Counted from the first letter of the stretch, positions 33,164 to 42,874 are shown. The stretch is 64,000 nucleotides of DNA from Caulobacterales bacterium (GCA_019510435.1 JAEKKJ010000012.1:143854-207853), one strand, 5' to 3'. The notes: a model not told the origin generated them from the letters alone. Translations and numbers: made by a program.

Positions 33164-34362
33164 GCCCCCGTTCCCTTCTGGCCCTCGGCCCCGTCGCGCG
33201 GCAGGCCCAGGCCTCGCTCGGCGATCACATTGCGCTGGATGTTCGAGGCGCCGCCCGCGATGGCCACGCCCAGCGAGCCCATGATCTGGTTGACCCACTT
33301 CTCGTCGCCGCGCCGGTTTCCGCCGCGCCCTTGCGGCGGCATCAGCAGGGCCGCGTCGCCGATCAGGTCCTGGGCCAGGTTGGCGATGTGGTGGCCGATC
33401 ATCGTGCCGTTCAGCTTGTTCAGCACCCCGATCAGCCCGGCGTCCTGGCCGGCCAGGTCCATCGACATCTGGCGATAGGCCGAATAGCGCTGGGCCAGGA
33501 CATAGGCTTCGATCCGCGCCAGCTCCTGGCGCACGTCGCCGCTGGCCAGGGCCGGCTGGCCCTCGCGCTGGGCGTCCTTGGCCAGCTCCACCAGCTTGCC
33601 GAACATGTCCTCGGTGCGGGACTGGCCGCCCACCGTGTCGCGCTCGTGCTTCAGGGTGGTGCGCGAGACCTGCCAGCCGCGGCCGCGCTCGCCGACGATC
33701 CAGTCCTTGGGCGTGCGCGCGCCGTCGAGGAACACCTCGTTGAACTCGCGCCCGCCGGTCATCTGCTTCAGCGGCCGCACGGTCACGCCGGGCTGCTTCA
33801 TGTCGAGCAAGAGGTAGGAGATGCCGTCGTGCTTGGCCGCGTCCGGCTCGGTGCGCACCAGGATGAACATGTAGTCGGCCAGGTGGGCCATGGTGGTCCA
33901 CACCTTCTGGCCCGAGATCACCCAGCTCTCGCCCTCCAGCGCGCCGCGGGTGCGCAGGGACGCCAGGTCCGAGCCGGCGCCGGGTTCGCTGTAGCCCTGG
34001 CACCAGACGATCTCGCCGCGCAGGGTCGGGGCGACGAACCGCTCCTTCTGCCAGTCCGCGCCGCAGGCCAGCAGCGTCGGGACCAGCATGGAGACGCCGG
34101 GGCCCTGCAGCTCGCCCGGCGCGCCGACGCGGGCGAACTCCTCGCGGATCACCCGGCCCTTGAGGGGATCGGGCGCCTGTTCGGACCCGCCGTAGGCCTT
34201 GGGGATCGACCGGTAGAGGTAGCCGCGCGCCACGGCGCGCTCGCGGAAGGCGGAGGCCGCGGCGCGGGCGTCGGTTTCCTTCGCCGGCGGCCAGTGCGCG
34301 GCCAGGAACGCGGCCACCTCCTGGCGGAACGCCTCGTACTCGGAGCCCAGCTCCAGATCCAT
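33160..34362 (-). CDS. Acyl-CoA dehydrogenase, long partner subunit
   Basis: IVWCQGYSEPGAGSDLASLRTRG, VISGQKVWTTMAHLADYMFILVRT, QRNVIAERGLGLPRD. Confidence 0.93.
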   Translation of the reverse strand: MDLELGSEYEAFRQEVAAFLAAHWPPAKETDARAAASAFRERAVARGYLYRSIPKAYGGSEQAPDPLKGRVIREEFARVGAPGELQGPGVSMLVPTLLACGADWQKERFVAPTLRGEIVWCQGYSEPGAGSDLASLRTRGALEGESWVISGQKVWTTMAHLADYMFILVRTEPDAAKHDGISYLLLDMKQPGVTVRPLKQMTGGREFNEVFLDGARTPKDWIVGERGRGWQVSRTTLKHERDTVGGQSRTEDMFGKLVELAKDAQREGQPALASGDVRQELARIEAYVLAQRYSAYRQMSMDLAGQDAGLIGVLNKLNGTMIGHHIANLAQDLIGDAALLMPPQGRGGNRRGDEKWVNQIMGSLGVAIAGGASNIQRNVIAERGLGLPRDGAEGQKGTGA

Positions 34363-34443
34363 CCGATCCTCCCGACTTGCTCCCGGCGTCACCGCGCCCG
34401 AAGCTGCGCCTGGCGCTTTTGGCGCCTTGGCATAATCTGAAAC

Positions 34444-34460
34444 GTAGATAAATTATCTAC
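34444..34460. promoter_or_regulatory. Candidate island operator (site 4), perfect palindrome
   Basis: GTAGATAA-A-TTATCTAC between divergent ACAD and enoyl-CoA hydratase operons. Confidence 0.6.
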
Positions 34461-34495
34461 CGATGTTAAGCCGCAAATGCGGCAGGGGAGGACGC

Positions 34496-35338
34496 ATGGG
34501 CCAGCCGCAAGGGGCGCCGTTCGACGCGGCGGCGCTGAAAGACGTGGCCTACGAGGTCCGCGACGGCGTGGCCCTGGTCACCCTGAACCGGCCGCACGAA
34601 GGCAACGCCCTGACCCGCCAGATGCACGAGGACCTGGAGGCGGTCTGGGCCGAGGTGAAAGCCAACCCCGAGATCCGCTGCGCCATCGTCACCGGCGCCG
34701 GCGAGCGACACTTCTGCACCGGGGCGTCAGTTTCGGGGCTTTCGACCGACAAGCCGGGAAGTTCCCTGCGCAACCGCCCGCTGGAGGAGGTGGTGCGGCT
34801 CACCCCCTACCAGAACAAGGTCTGGAAGCCGGTGATCTGCGCGGTGAACGGCCTGGCCGCGGGCGGCGGCCTGCACTTCGTGGTCGATTGCGACATCGTG
34901 GTGGCCTCGCAGACCGCGGCCTTCATGGACACCCACACCACCGTCGGCCAGGTCGGCGCCATCGAGAACATCGGGCTCGCCCGCCGCATGACCCTGGGCG
35001 GCGCCCTGCTGATGACCCTGGTCGGCCGCGACTACCGCATGCCGGCCGAACGGGCCCACCAGCTGGGCCTGGTGGACCTGTTGGAGCCGACGCCGCAGGC
35101 GGCGCTGGCGCGGGCGTTCGAGCTGGCGGAGTCGATCAAGAAGAACTCGCCCCAGGCCCTGGCCCTGTCGAAACAGGCCATCTGGGGCGCGATGGAGGAG
35201 GGCTACACCCGCGCCGCGGAGGCCGGTTGGAGCCTCTTGCGCCTGCAATGGTCGCACCCGGACTTCGTGGAGGGCCCCAAGGCGTTCGGCGAGAAGCGGG
35301 CGCCGGCCTGGAACCCCGACCCCGACGCGCGGCGCTAG
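34496..35338 (+). CDS. Enoyl-CoA hydratase/isomerase family protein
   Basis: VALVTLNRPHEGNALTRQMHEDLEAV, AIVTGAGERHFCTGASVS, AVNGLAAGGGLHFVVDCDIVVAS. Confidence 0.93.
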   Translation: MGQPQGAPFDAAALKDVAYEVRDGVALVTLNRPHEGNALTRQMHEDLEAVWAEVKANPEIRCAIVTGAGERHFCTGASVSGLSTDKPGSSLRNRPLEEVVRLTPYQNKVWKPVICAVNGLAAGGGLHFVVDCDIVVASQTAAFMDTHTTVGQVGAIENIGLARRMTLGGALLMTLVGRDYRMPAERAHQLGLVDLLEPTPQAALARAFELAESIKKNSPQALALSKQAIWGAMEEGYTRAAEAGWSLLRLQWSHPDFVEGPKAFGEKRAPAWNPDPDARR

Positions 35339-35341
35339 CCA

Positions 35342-36493
35342 ATGGACCTGGACTGGAGCCCCGAACAGCAGGCGTTCCGCGAGGCGCTACGGGCCTGGCT
35401 CGCCGCCAATGTGCCGACCGAGCGGCGCCCGCACGACCTCGCCGCCGCGGCGGCCTTCGACCGCGCCTGGCAGAGGCAGCTGTTCGAGGGCGGCTGGGCG
35501 GGCCTGAACTGGCCGGTGGAGTACGGCGGCCGCGGCCTTTCCATCCTGCAGCAGGTGATCTGGTACGAGGAATATGTCCGCGCCGGCGGCCCGCCCATGG
35601 GCCTGCGGTTCGTGGCCCAGAACCACGCCGGGCCCACGCTGATCGCCCTTGGGACCGAGGCCCAGAAGGCGGCCCACCTGCAGCCGATCCTGACCGGTCA
35701 GCACCTGTGGTGCCAAGGCTTCTCCGAACCCAACGCCGGTTCGGACCTGGCCTCGCTGCGCACCCGCGCCGAGGTCGATGGCGACCACCTGGTGGTGACC
35801 GGCCAGAAGATCTGGACGACCGGCGCCGACCAGGCGGACTTCCAGGAGCTGCTGGTCCGCTCCGAGCCCGGCTCCGAGCGTCACAAGGGCCTGGCCTGGG
35901 TCATCTGCCCGATGGACGCGCCCGGGATCGAGATCCGGCCGATCCGCAAGATGACCGGGCGCGCCGAGTTCTGCGCGGTGTTCTACGACGAGGTGCGCAT
36001 CCCGCTCGCCAACGTCGTGGGCCGGCTGCACGAGGGCTGGGCCACGGCCATGGCCACCCTGGGCTTCGAGCGCGGCACCTCCTTCATCGGCGAAATGGCC
36101 GAGATCGCCATGCGGCTGGAGGACCTGATCGCCGAGGCGCGGGCCAGCGGCGCCGACCGCGACGACGAGCTGCGCCGCAAGCTGGCGGACCGGCGGGCCG
36201 AGGTGGCGGCGCTGCGGGCGCTGAACTACGCCAACCTCTCCCGCTACGCCCGTGGCGAGCGGCCCGGCGCCGAGGGGTCGATCACCAAGCTCTTCACCAA
36301 CGAGGTGGCCCGCTCGGTGCAGGAGCTGGCCCTGGAGCTGGCCGGCGGGGTCGCGCTGGACGGCGACCTTGCCGAGAACGAGGCGGCCGAGGCCTGGCTG
36401 AACGGCATGGTGCTGACCATCGGCGGCGGCACGCCGGAGATCCAGCGCGAGATCATCGCCGATCGCGTGCTCGAACTGCCGAGGAGCCGCTGA
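35342..36493 (+). CDS. Acyl-CoA dehydrogenase, long partner subunit
   Basis: LWCQGFSEPNAGSDLASLRTRAEVDGDHLVVTGQKIWTT, GGGTPEIQREIIADRVLELPR. Confidence 0.94.
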   Translation: MDLDWSPEQQAFREALRAWLAANVPTERRPHDLAAAAAFDRAWQRQLFEGGWAGLNWPVEYGGRGLSILQQVIWYEEYVRAGGPPMGLRFVAQNHAGPTLIALGTEAQKAAHLQPILTGQHLWCQGFSEPNAGSDLASLRTRAEVDGDHLVVTGQKIWTTGADQADFQELLVRSEPGSERHKGLAWVICPMDAPGIEIRPIRKMTGRAEFCAVFYDEVRIPLANVVGRLHEGWATAMATLGFERGTSFIGEMAEIAMRLEDLIAEARASGADRDDELRRKLADRRAEVAALRALNYANLSRYARGERPGAEGSITKLFTNEVARSVQELALELAGGVALDGDLAENEAAEAWLNGMVLTIGGGTPEIQREIIADRVLELPRSR

Positions 36494-36494
36494 C

Positions 36495-37466
36495 ATGGAC
36501 CTGACCCTGCAGGAGGACGAGCGCCAGATCGCCGCCATGGCCGCCGAGGTGCTGGCCGGCGAGGCGGCCCTGGACCGTTGGTTCCGCGAGGACGTCGACG
36601 CGGCGGCGGAAGAGGCGCGGCTGCGGGCCCTGGCGGCGGGCCTGGGCTGGATCGGCTTCGGCGCGCCGGCGGCGGCGGGCGGCAGCGAGGTCTCCGTCGT
36701 GGAGGAGGCGGTGCTGTTCCGCGAAGCGGGGCGCTTCCTCGCGCCCATGTCGCTGGCGGCGGGCGCGGCAGCGGCGCGGTTCGCGGCGGCCGACCTGGCC
36801 GCCCGGATCGTGGAGGGCGAGGCCGCGGTCGGGGTCGCGATGGCGCGGGACGCCGGGCGCCTATGGCGGCTGGGCACGGCGGACGGCGCCTTGGCGCTGC
36901 AGGTGGACGACGCGCGGCTGACCCTGCTGGAGGCCGACTGGGAGCCGGCGGCGTGCCTCGATCCGACGGTCCCGGCCCAGTCGGCGGCCCTGGGGTCGGT
37001 GCGGACGGTCGCGGAGACCTCCGCGTCAGCGGAGCCCCAGCGATTCGGCCTCCTGGTCGCGGCCCAACAGCTGGGGCTGGCCGAGACCGCCCTGGCGGCC
37101 AGCGTCGCGTACGCCAAGCTGCGCGAGCAGTTCGGCCGCGCCATCGGCAGCTTCCAGGCGGTGCGCCACCGCTGCGTCGACATGGCCGTGCGGGCCGAGC
37201 GGGCCAAGGCCCAGCTGTGGTTCGCGGCGGTCTCGCTGCGCGACGGCGCGGCCGACGCCAGCTTCCAGGCCGCCGCGGCGATGCGGGTCTGCGACGATGC
37301 GGCGGGCCGCAACGCGCGGGACAACATCCTTCTGCACGGCGCCATCGGGGTGACCGCGGAGAACGAGGGCCACCTGCTGCTCAAGCGGGCGACGCTGTGG
37401 CGCCAAGTGCTGCCACCCAACCGGATTCTCGAAGAAATCGCGCGTGGGGGTGGACCGGCGTGGTAG
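36495..37466 (+). CDS. Acyl-CoA dehydrogenase, short partner subunit
   Basis: 323 aa; SVAYAKLREQFGRAIGSFQAVRHRCVDMAVRAE, LLHGAIGVTAENEGHLLLKRATLW. Confidence 0.9.
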   Translation: MDLTLQEDERQIAAMAAEVLAGEAALDRWFREDVDAAAEEARLRALAAGLGWIGFGAPAAAGGSEVSVVEEAVLFREAGRFLAPMSLAAGAAAARFAAADLAARIVEGEAAVGVAMARDAGRLWRLGTADGALALQVDDARLTLLEADWEPAACLDPTVPAQSAALGSVRTVAETSASAEPQRFGLLVAAQQLGLAETALAASVAYAKLREQFGRAIGSFQAVRHRCVDMAVRAERAKAQLWFAAVSLRDGAADASFQAAAAMRVCDDAAGRNARDNILLHGAIGVTAENEGHLLLKRATLWRQVLPPNRILEEIARGGGPAW

Positions 37467-37503
37467 GTCCAGTGAAACTCCCACGAGCGGGATTCGTCTC
37501 AAC

Positions 37504-37514
37504 AGGTTATACCT
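37504..37514. promoter_or_regulatory. Candidate FadR/GntR-type operator
   Basis: AGGT-TAT-ACCT palindrome abutting the start codon of the FadR-like regulator. Confidence 0.45.
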
Positions 37515-37517
37515 TTG

Positions 37518-38306
37518 ATGTCTGAGAGCGCGCGGCAACGATCCAAGCTGAACGTCGGCGCCCAGGTGCGGGTCCCGAAGACCGCGGAGCTCGTGGCCCG
37601 GCGTGTGCGCCGCGCGATCGTCACCGGGGAGCTGCAGACCGGCGACAGCCTGCCGTCCGAAGCCCAGCTGATCGAGGACTTCCAGGTCTCGCGCCCGACG
37701 ATCCGGGAGGCGATCCGGATCCTGGAGTCGGAAGGCCTGATCAGCGTATCCCGCGGCGCGCGCGGCGGCGCCCGGGTGGCCCAGCCCGATTCCGATATGG
37801 TGGCCCGGGCGGCGGGCGTGGCCCTGCAGACCCGCGGGGCGACCATCCAGGACGTCTATGAGGCGCGGATGATGATCGAGCCGCCGGCGGCGCGCCTGGC
37901 GGCGGAGCGGCGGCCGGCCCAGGCGGCGGCCGTGCTGCGCGCCCACATGGACCGCGAGTTCGAACTGGTGGACGACGGCGTCGCCATCACCCAGGCCATC
38001 GCCGACTTCCACCGCATGCTGATGGAAGAGTGCGGCAACGTCTCGCTGGGCATCCTGGCCCTGGGGCTGAAGGGCGTGTTCGAGCGGGCGTTGCAGACCT
38101 CGCAGAGCATGCGCTCGCCGGTCAGCCTGCCGGAGCGCCAGCGGCAGCTGCGGTTCGGTCTGAAGTCGCACCGCAAGCTGGTGGACCTGATCGAAGCCGG
38201 CGATGGCCCCGGCGCGCAGGCGCACTGGCAGCTCCACATGGAGAACGCCGGGCGCGTGTGGCTGAGCGACCTCGGCCCGCGCAGCGTGATCGAGATCCTC
38301 GAGTAG
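37518..38306 (+). CDS. FadR/GntR family transcriptional regulator with FCD domain
   Basis: VARRVRRAIVTGELQTGDSLPSEAQLIEDFQVSRPTIREAIRILESEGLISVSRGARGGARV; ATG at 37518 (TTG at 37515 also possible). Confidence 0.94.
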   Translation: MSESARQRSKLNVGAQVRVPKTAELVARRVRRAIVTGELQTGDSLPSEAQLIEDFQVSRPTIREAIRILESEGLISVSRGARGGARVAQPDSDMVARAAGVALQTRGATIQDVYEARMMIEPPAARLAAERRPAQAAAVLRAHMDREFELVDDGVAITQAIADFHRMLMEECGNVSLGILALGLKGVFERALQTSQSMRSPVSLPERQRQLRFGLKSHRKLVDLIEAGDGPGAQAHWQLHMENAGRVWLSDLGPRSVIEILE

Positions 38307-38322
38307 GCGCGCTCAGGCGCCA

Positions 38323-39135
38323 TCAGGCGCCGACGAAGGGGACCTTCTCCTTCGAGCCGAAGGCGCGCACGGCAGCGGCGTTGTCCTGGGTGCGCGAGGT
38401 CTTGCGCACGGCGCGGGCCTCGGCCTCGAGATGGGCGTCGAAGCCGTTGACCGCGCCCTGCTGGAAGAGGCTGCGCATCTGGCCCAGCGCGATGGTCGGG
38501 CCGGCGGCGAAGTCCTGGGCGACCTTGCGCGCCGCCTCCGCGAAGTCGGCCGCCAGGGCGACCTCGTTGATCATGCCCCAGGCCAGGGCGTCGGGGGCGG
38601 GCAGCCGCTCGGCGCGCATCACCAGCTGGCGGGCCCGCGCCGGGCCGATGGCGCGGGGGAGCAGCCAGGTCAGGCCGCTGTCGGGGCTGGACGCCAGGTT
38701 GCGGAACGGCACCAGGAAATAGGCCGTGTCGGCGGCGATCACATAGTCGGCGAGCAGGGTCATCGCCAGGCCGATGCCGACGCAGGGGCCGTTGACCGCG
38801 GCGATCACCGGGACCTCCACGTCGCGCAGGCGGCGGATCATCGGATGGAACACGCTTTCGACGGCGTTGCCGGCGCTGCTGGCCTTGCCACCGGCCGCCT
38901 CGGTCCTCCGGCGCATCATGTTGGCGCCGGCGCAGAAGGCGCGGCCATCGCCCGTCAGCATCAGCGCACGCACGCCGCGACGGGGCTTGGCCACCTCCAG
39001 CAGCGCCGCCTGGATGGCGTCCACCATCTCCATGGAGAGGGCGTTCAGGCGCTCCGGATCGGCCAGCACCAGCGTGGCCAGGGCGCCATCCAGCTCCAGG
39101 CGCAGGTTGTCGAACTCCAGAACTTCCATGTCCAA
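38323..39135 (-). CDS. Enoyl-CoA hydratase/isomerase family protein
   Basis: ATLVLADPERLNALSMEMVDAIQAAL, ALMLTGDGRAFCAGANMM, AVNGPCVGIGLAMTLLADYVIA. Confidence 0.93.
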   Translation of the reverse strand: MDMEVLEFDNLRLELDGALATLVLADPERLNALSMEMVDAIQAALLEVAKPRRGVRALMLTGDGRAFCAGANMMRRRTEAAGGKASSAGNAVESVFHPMIRRLRDVEVPVIAAVNGPCVGIGLAMTLLADYVIAADTAYFLVPFRNLASSPDSGLTWLLPRAIGPARARQLVMRAERLPAPDALAWGMINEVALAADFAEAARKVAQDFAAGPTIALGQMRSLFQQGAVNGFDAHLEAEARAVRKTSRTQDNAAAVRAFGSKEKVPFVGA

Positions 39136-39171
39136 GCCTCCCGGCGCGCGGACCGAACCGCGGCAATTATA

Positions 39172-39190
39172 TCTCTAGCGAAGTTAGATA
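39172..39190 (-). promoter_or_regulatory. Candidate island operator (site 5)
   Basis: TATCTAACTTCGCTAGAGA (minus) between divergent ECH and TonB receptor genes. Confidence 0.6.
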
Positions 39191-39263
39191 TTTTGGACGA
39201 CCGACACAAGGGCGCGTGGACGCCGGGAACCGCTTGCATTGACGCTCGAGGCGAGTCCAAATA

Positions 39264-39276
39264 GATAGACAAGTAA
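39264..39276 (-). promoter_or_regulatory. Candidate island operator (site 6), weaker
   Basis: TTACTTGTCTATC (minus), about 30 nt upstream of the TonB receptor start. Confidence 0.4.
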
Positions 39277-39306
39277 GAATAGTTAAATAACTCGGGGAGG
39301 CTGATC

Positions 39307-41505
39307 ATGGCGCCACTGCGCGCGGCTCTTTTGCTTGCGGTTTCGGCCTTGGCGCTCGCGCCGGAGAGGGGGCGAGCCGCGGCGGCGACGCCGGCCCCTG
39401 TGGACGTCGGCGAGGTGGTGGTCACCGCCCAGCGGCGGGAAGAACGGCTGATCGACGTACCGATCGCCATCACCGCGGCGACCCGGGCGGAACTGGAGGC
39501 TCAGGGCGTCCAGAACACCCGCGACCTGACCAACATGACACCGGGGCTGAACGCCGCCACCCAGGGCTTCGCCTTCCAGCCCTCGATCCGCGGCATCGGC
39601 ACCACTTCGACGGCCCTGGGCGACGAGACCAACGTCGCCCTCTACGTCGACAACGTCTACATGCCCTTCCAGGCGGGCAACGCCTTCGCGCTCAAGAACA
39701 TCGAGCGGATCGAGGTGCTGAAGGGGCCGCAAGGCACGCTGTTCGGCCGCAACGCCACCGGCGGCGCGATCCGTGTCGTGACCGCCGACCCGGCCTTCGA
39801 CCCGGGGTTCGAGGCCTCCGCCAACTACGGCTTCAAGCTGCACAGCAGGGAACTGAACGCCTACGCCACCGGACCCCTGGCCAAGGGCCTGGCGGTGGGG
39901 CTGTCCGCCTATGCCTATGACGACGACGGGTACGTCCACAACCTGGCGCCCCAGGGCGGCAAGGTGGCCGACACGCACCAGGTGACGCTGCGCGGCAAGC
40001 TGCTGGCCACGCCCACCGACAAGCTGCGGATCGTGCTGGAGGGCGACTACACCAACAGCGTCAACTCGACCGGGTTCTCCACGACGATCCAGCAGGGCGT
40101 CAGCGGCTCCAAGACGGTGGCGGGCGCCATCACCCCACCCGACAAGAGCATCGATCCCTACACCGTGGCCCTGACCTTCGATCCCTATGTGAAGGGCCTG
40201 AGCTCGGGCGGCTACCTGCAGGTCCGCTACGACCTTCCCGGCCACACCCTGACCTCGGTCTCCGCTTACCGGAGCTTCCGGCTGAAGGCGTTCCTGGATT
40301 CGGACCGCACCAACCTGGACCTGACCGAGTTCCACATCTTCCAGAACACCAAGGTCAAGAGCCAGGAGTTCGACCTGGCGTCCCATTTCACCGGGCCGCT
40401 GAACTATGTGGCTGGCCTCTACCTGTTCGACAGCAAGGCGCGCGCCCCGGCGACGCTGAACTATTCGGCCCCGATCGTCACGATCGGCGGGGTGCGTCGC
40501 CAGAACGGGCCGCTGGTCAACAACGCCAACACCCAGGGCGCGGTGGATACCCGCTCGTGGGCCGGGTTCGGCGAGGCCACCTGGGCGGTGACCGACGCGC
40601 TGAGCGTGATCGGCGGCTACCGCTACACCTGGGAGAAGAAGGACGCCCTGGCCCGCAACGCCCTCAGCGGCGTGCAATTCACCGGGACGGACAAGTGGAC
40701 GAACTCCAGCGTCCGCCTCACCGCCCGCTACCGCCTGGACGAGCGGTCCAACGTCTATGTGACCTATTCGACCGGCTTCAAGAGCGGGGCCTTCAACACC
40801 TCGGCGGTGAGCAATCCGCTGCAGGAGGTGCAGCCTGAGGAGGTGAAGGCCTGGGAGGCGGGGCTGAAGTCGCGGGTGGGGCCGTTCACGATCCTCGCCT
40901 CGGCCTTCGACTACCGGTACGACAACATCCAGCTTCAGGTGAACAACATCCTGAACCCGGTGGCGGGGACGACGATCCTGCAGAACGCCGCCACGGCGCG
41001 GATCCGCGGCGCGGACCTGCAGGTGGGGGCGCGGCTCAGCGACGACTTCTCGGCCCAGCTGGGGGTCTCCTGGCTGCCGACCGCGAAGTACACCTCCTTC
41101 GCCGGCGGCCTGACCTTCATCCCCAACGCTGGCGGCGTGGGCGCGACGCCGGTGTCGGTGGACCTCTCGGGCACGCGGATGATCCGCACGCCGAAGCTGA
41201 CCGCCGACCTCAGCGGGACCTATACGCACGAGGTCGCGGGCGGGAAGCTGAAGGCCTCGGCGGCCTACTTCTGGAGCGAGCCCTTCATCTGGATCCCGGG
41301 CGGGGCGGTGCGCCAGAGCGGCTATGCGACGGTGAACGCCCGGGTCGGCTGGACGACGCCGGACCAGCGCTTCACGTTCAGCGTCTGGGGGCGCAACCTC
41401 ACCGACAAGGTCTACTGGCTGCAGGCCGGCGCCAACAGCGGCGGCTTCTCCGGCTCCTACGCCCAGCCGCGTGAGATCGGCGTGGGCGTGGACGTCGGCT
41501 TCTAG
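39307..41505 (+). CDS. TonB-dependent receptor
   Basis: GEVVVTAQRREERLIDVPIAITAATRAELEAQG, IERIEVLKGPQGTLFGRNATGGAIRVVT. Confidence 0.95.
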   Translation: MAPLRAALLLAVSALALAPERGRAAAATPAPVDVGEVVVTAQRREERLIDVPIAITAATRAELEAQGVQNTRDLTNMTPGLNAATQGFAFQPSIRGIGTTSTALGDETNVALYVDNVYMPFQAGNAFALKNIERIEVLKGPQGTLFGRNATGGAIRVVTADPAFDPGFEASANYGFKLHSRELNAYATGPLAKGLAVGLSAYAYDDDGYVHNLAPQGGKVADTHQVTLRGKLLATPTDKLRIVLEGDYTNSVNSTGFSTTIQQGVSGSKTVAGAITPPDKSIDPYTVALTFDPYVKGLSSGGYLQVRYDLPGHTLTSVSAYRSFRLKAFLDSDRTNLDLTEFHIFQNTKVKSQEFDLASHFTGPLNYVAGLYLFDSKARAPATLNYSAPIVTIGGVRRQNGPLVNNANTQGAVDTRSWAGFGEATWAVTDALSVIGGYRYTWEKKDALARNALSGVQFTGTDKWTNSSVRLTARYRLDERSNVYVTYSTGFKSGAFNTSAVSNPLQEVQPEEVKAWEAGLKSRVGPFTILASAFDYRYDNIQLQVNNILNPVAGTTILQNAATARIRGADLQVGARLSDDFSAQLGVSWLPTAKYTSFAGGLTFIPNAGGVGATPVSVDLSGTRMIRTPKLTADLSGTYTHEVAGGKLKASAAYFWSEPFIWIPGGAVRQSGYATVNARVGWTTPDQRFTFSVWGRNLTDKVYWLQAGANSGGFSGSYAQPREIGVGVDVGF

Positions 41506-41510
41506 CCGGG

Positions 41511-42848
41511 ATGGCGTCGCCCGACGTTCCAGCGCAGCCCGAGCGGTCCGACGGATCGCCCGGGACCGCCTGGCTCATCGGCCTGCTGTTCGCGGTCAAT
41601 GCGCTGAACCTGCTGGACCGCCAGTTGCCGGGCATCCTGGCCCAGTCGATCAAGGCCGACCTGCACCTCAGCGACACCCAGCTGGGGCTGATGGGCGGGG
41701 TCGCCTTCGCGGTGGTCTATGCGGGGCTCGGCCTGCCCCTGGCGCGGCTGGCGGACCGGTGGTCGGCCAAGTGGGTGCTGGCCGGGGCGCTGGCGGCCTG
41801 GAGCGTGCTCACCGCGGCGGGCGCCTTCGCCCAGAGCTTCCTGCAGCTGGCCGTGGCGCGGGTCGGCGTCGCGGCAGGGGAGGCGGGCTGCACGCCGGCC
41901 GCCCACGCCATGATCAGCGCCCGGGTGGCGCCGCATCGGCGCGCCTCGGCCATCGCCGTCTACTCCCTGGGCGTGCCGGCCGGGGCCATGTGCGGCCTGG
42001 TGCTGGGCGGCTGGCTCAACGACCTGCACGACTGGCGATTCGCCATGCTGGCCATGGGCGCGCCGGGCCTGGCCGTGGCGCTGCTGTTCGCCCTCACCGT
42101 GCCCAGGGACGGTGTGGCCGCCCCGCCGGCGGCGGCGACGACAGGCGGGCTGCTGGACGCGGCGCGCACCCTGCTTTCCCTGCGCAGCTACCGGCACATG
42201 TTCTTCGCCGTGACGATCTTCGGGGTCGGGGTCTATGCGAACTTCCAGTTCTACCCGGCCTTCCTGATCCGGGTTCATGGCCTCAGCGCCGGCCAGGCGG
42301 GGCTGGTCCTGGGGCTAATGACCGGCCTGATCGGCGGGCTCGGGACCTTCGCCGGCGGCTGGGTCGGAGACCGGGTTGCGCGGGTCTCAGCAGGCCGCAT
42401 GCTTGTGCTGCCGGCGGCCGGCTTCCTGTTAGCCGCGCCTTGCCTGCTGGCCGGCTTGCTGGCGCCGGACCTGCGGGTGGCGGTGGCGTTCCTCTGCCTG
42501 CCCCAGGCGGCGCACGTCATGTACCAGGCGCCCGTGTACGGCACGGCCCAGCGGCTGGCGCCGCCGGGCCTGAAGGCGATGGCCACGGCCGTGCTGCTGT
42601 TCGGCCTCAGCCTGGTGGGCGCCTCGGTGGGACCCTTCGTCGCGGGGCTGGCCAGCGATCTGCTGCAGCCGCGCTTTGGCGCCGGCGCCCTGCGCTACGC
42701 CCTGTGCCTGACCGCGTTCACCGATGTCTGGGCCGCCGCCCATCTGCTGCTCGCCGCCCGCGCCCTGCCGGCCGACCTGGCCCGCTTCGAGGCGCCGGAT
42801 TCAAACGCGCGCTTGCCATCACCGCGGGTCGGAATATTATCTAACTAA
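41511..42848 (+). CDS. MFS transporter
   Basis: NALNLLDRQLPGILAQSIKADLHLSDTQLGLMGGVAFAVVYAGLGLPLARLADRWSAKWV. Confidence 0.94.
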   Translation: MASPDVPAQPERSDGSPGTAWLIGLLFAVNALNLLDRQLPGILAQSIKADLHLSDTQLGLMGGVAFAVVYAGLGLPLARLADRWSAKWVLAGALAAWSVLTAAGAFAQSFLQLAVARVGVAAGEAGCTPAAHAMISARVAPHRRASAIAVYSLGVPAGAMCGLVLGGWLNDLHDWRFAMLAMGAPGLAVALLFALTVPRDGVAAPPAAATTGGLLDAARTLLSLRSYRHMFFAVTIFGVGVYANFQFYPAFLIRVHGLSAGQAGLVLGLMTGLIGGLGTFAGGWVGDRVARVSAGRMLVLPAAGFLLAAPCLLAGLLAPDLRVAVAFLCLPQAAHVMYQAPVYGTAQRLAPPGLKAMATAVLLFGLSLVGASVGPFVAGLASDLLQPRFGAGALRYALCLTAFTDVWAAAHLLLAARALPADLARFEAPDSNARLPSPRVGILSN

Positions 42849-42855
42849 GTTAGCG
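42838..42855 (+). promoter_or_regulatory. Candidate island operator (site 7)
   Basis: TATCTAACTAAGTTAGCG containing perfect palindrome CTAACT-A-AGTTAG, just upstream of the dehydratase gene. Confidence 0.65.
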
Positions 42856-42874
42856 GAATAAACGGGAGGAAGCG

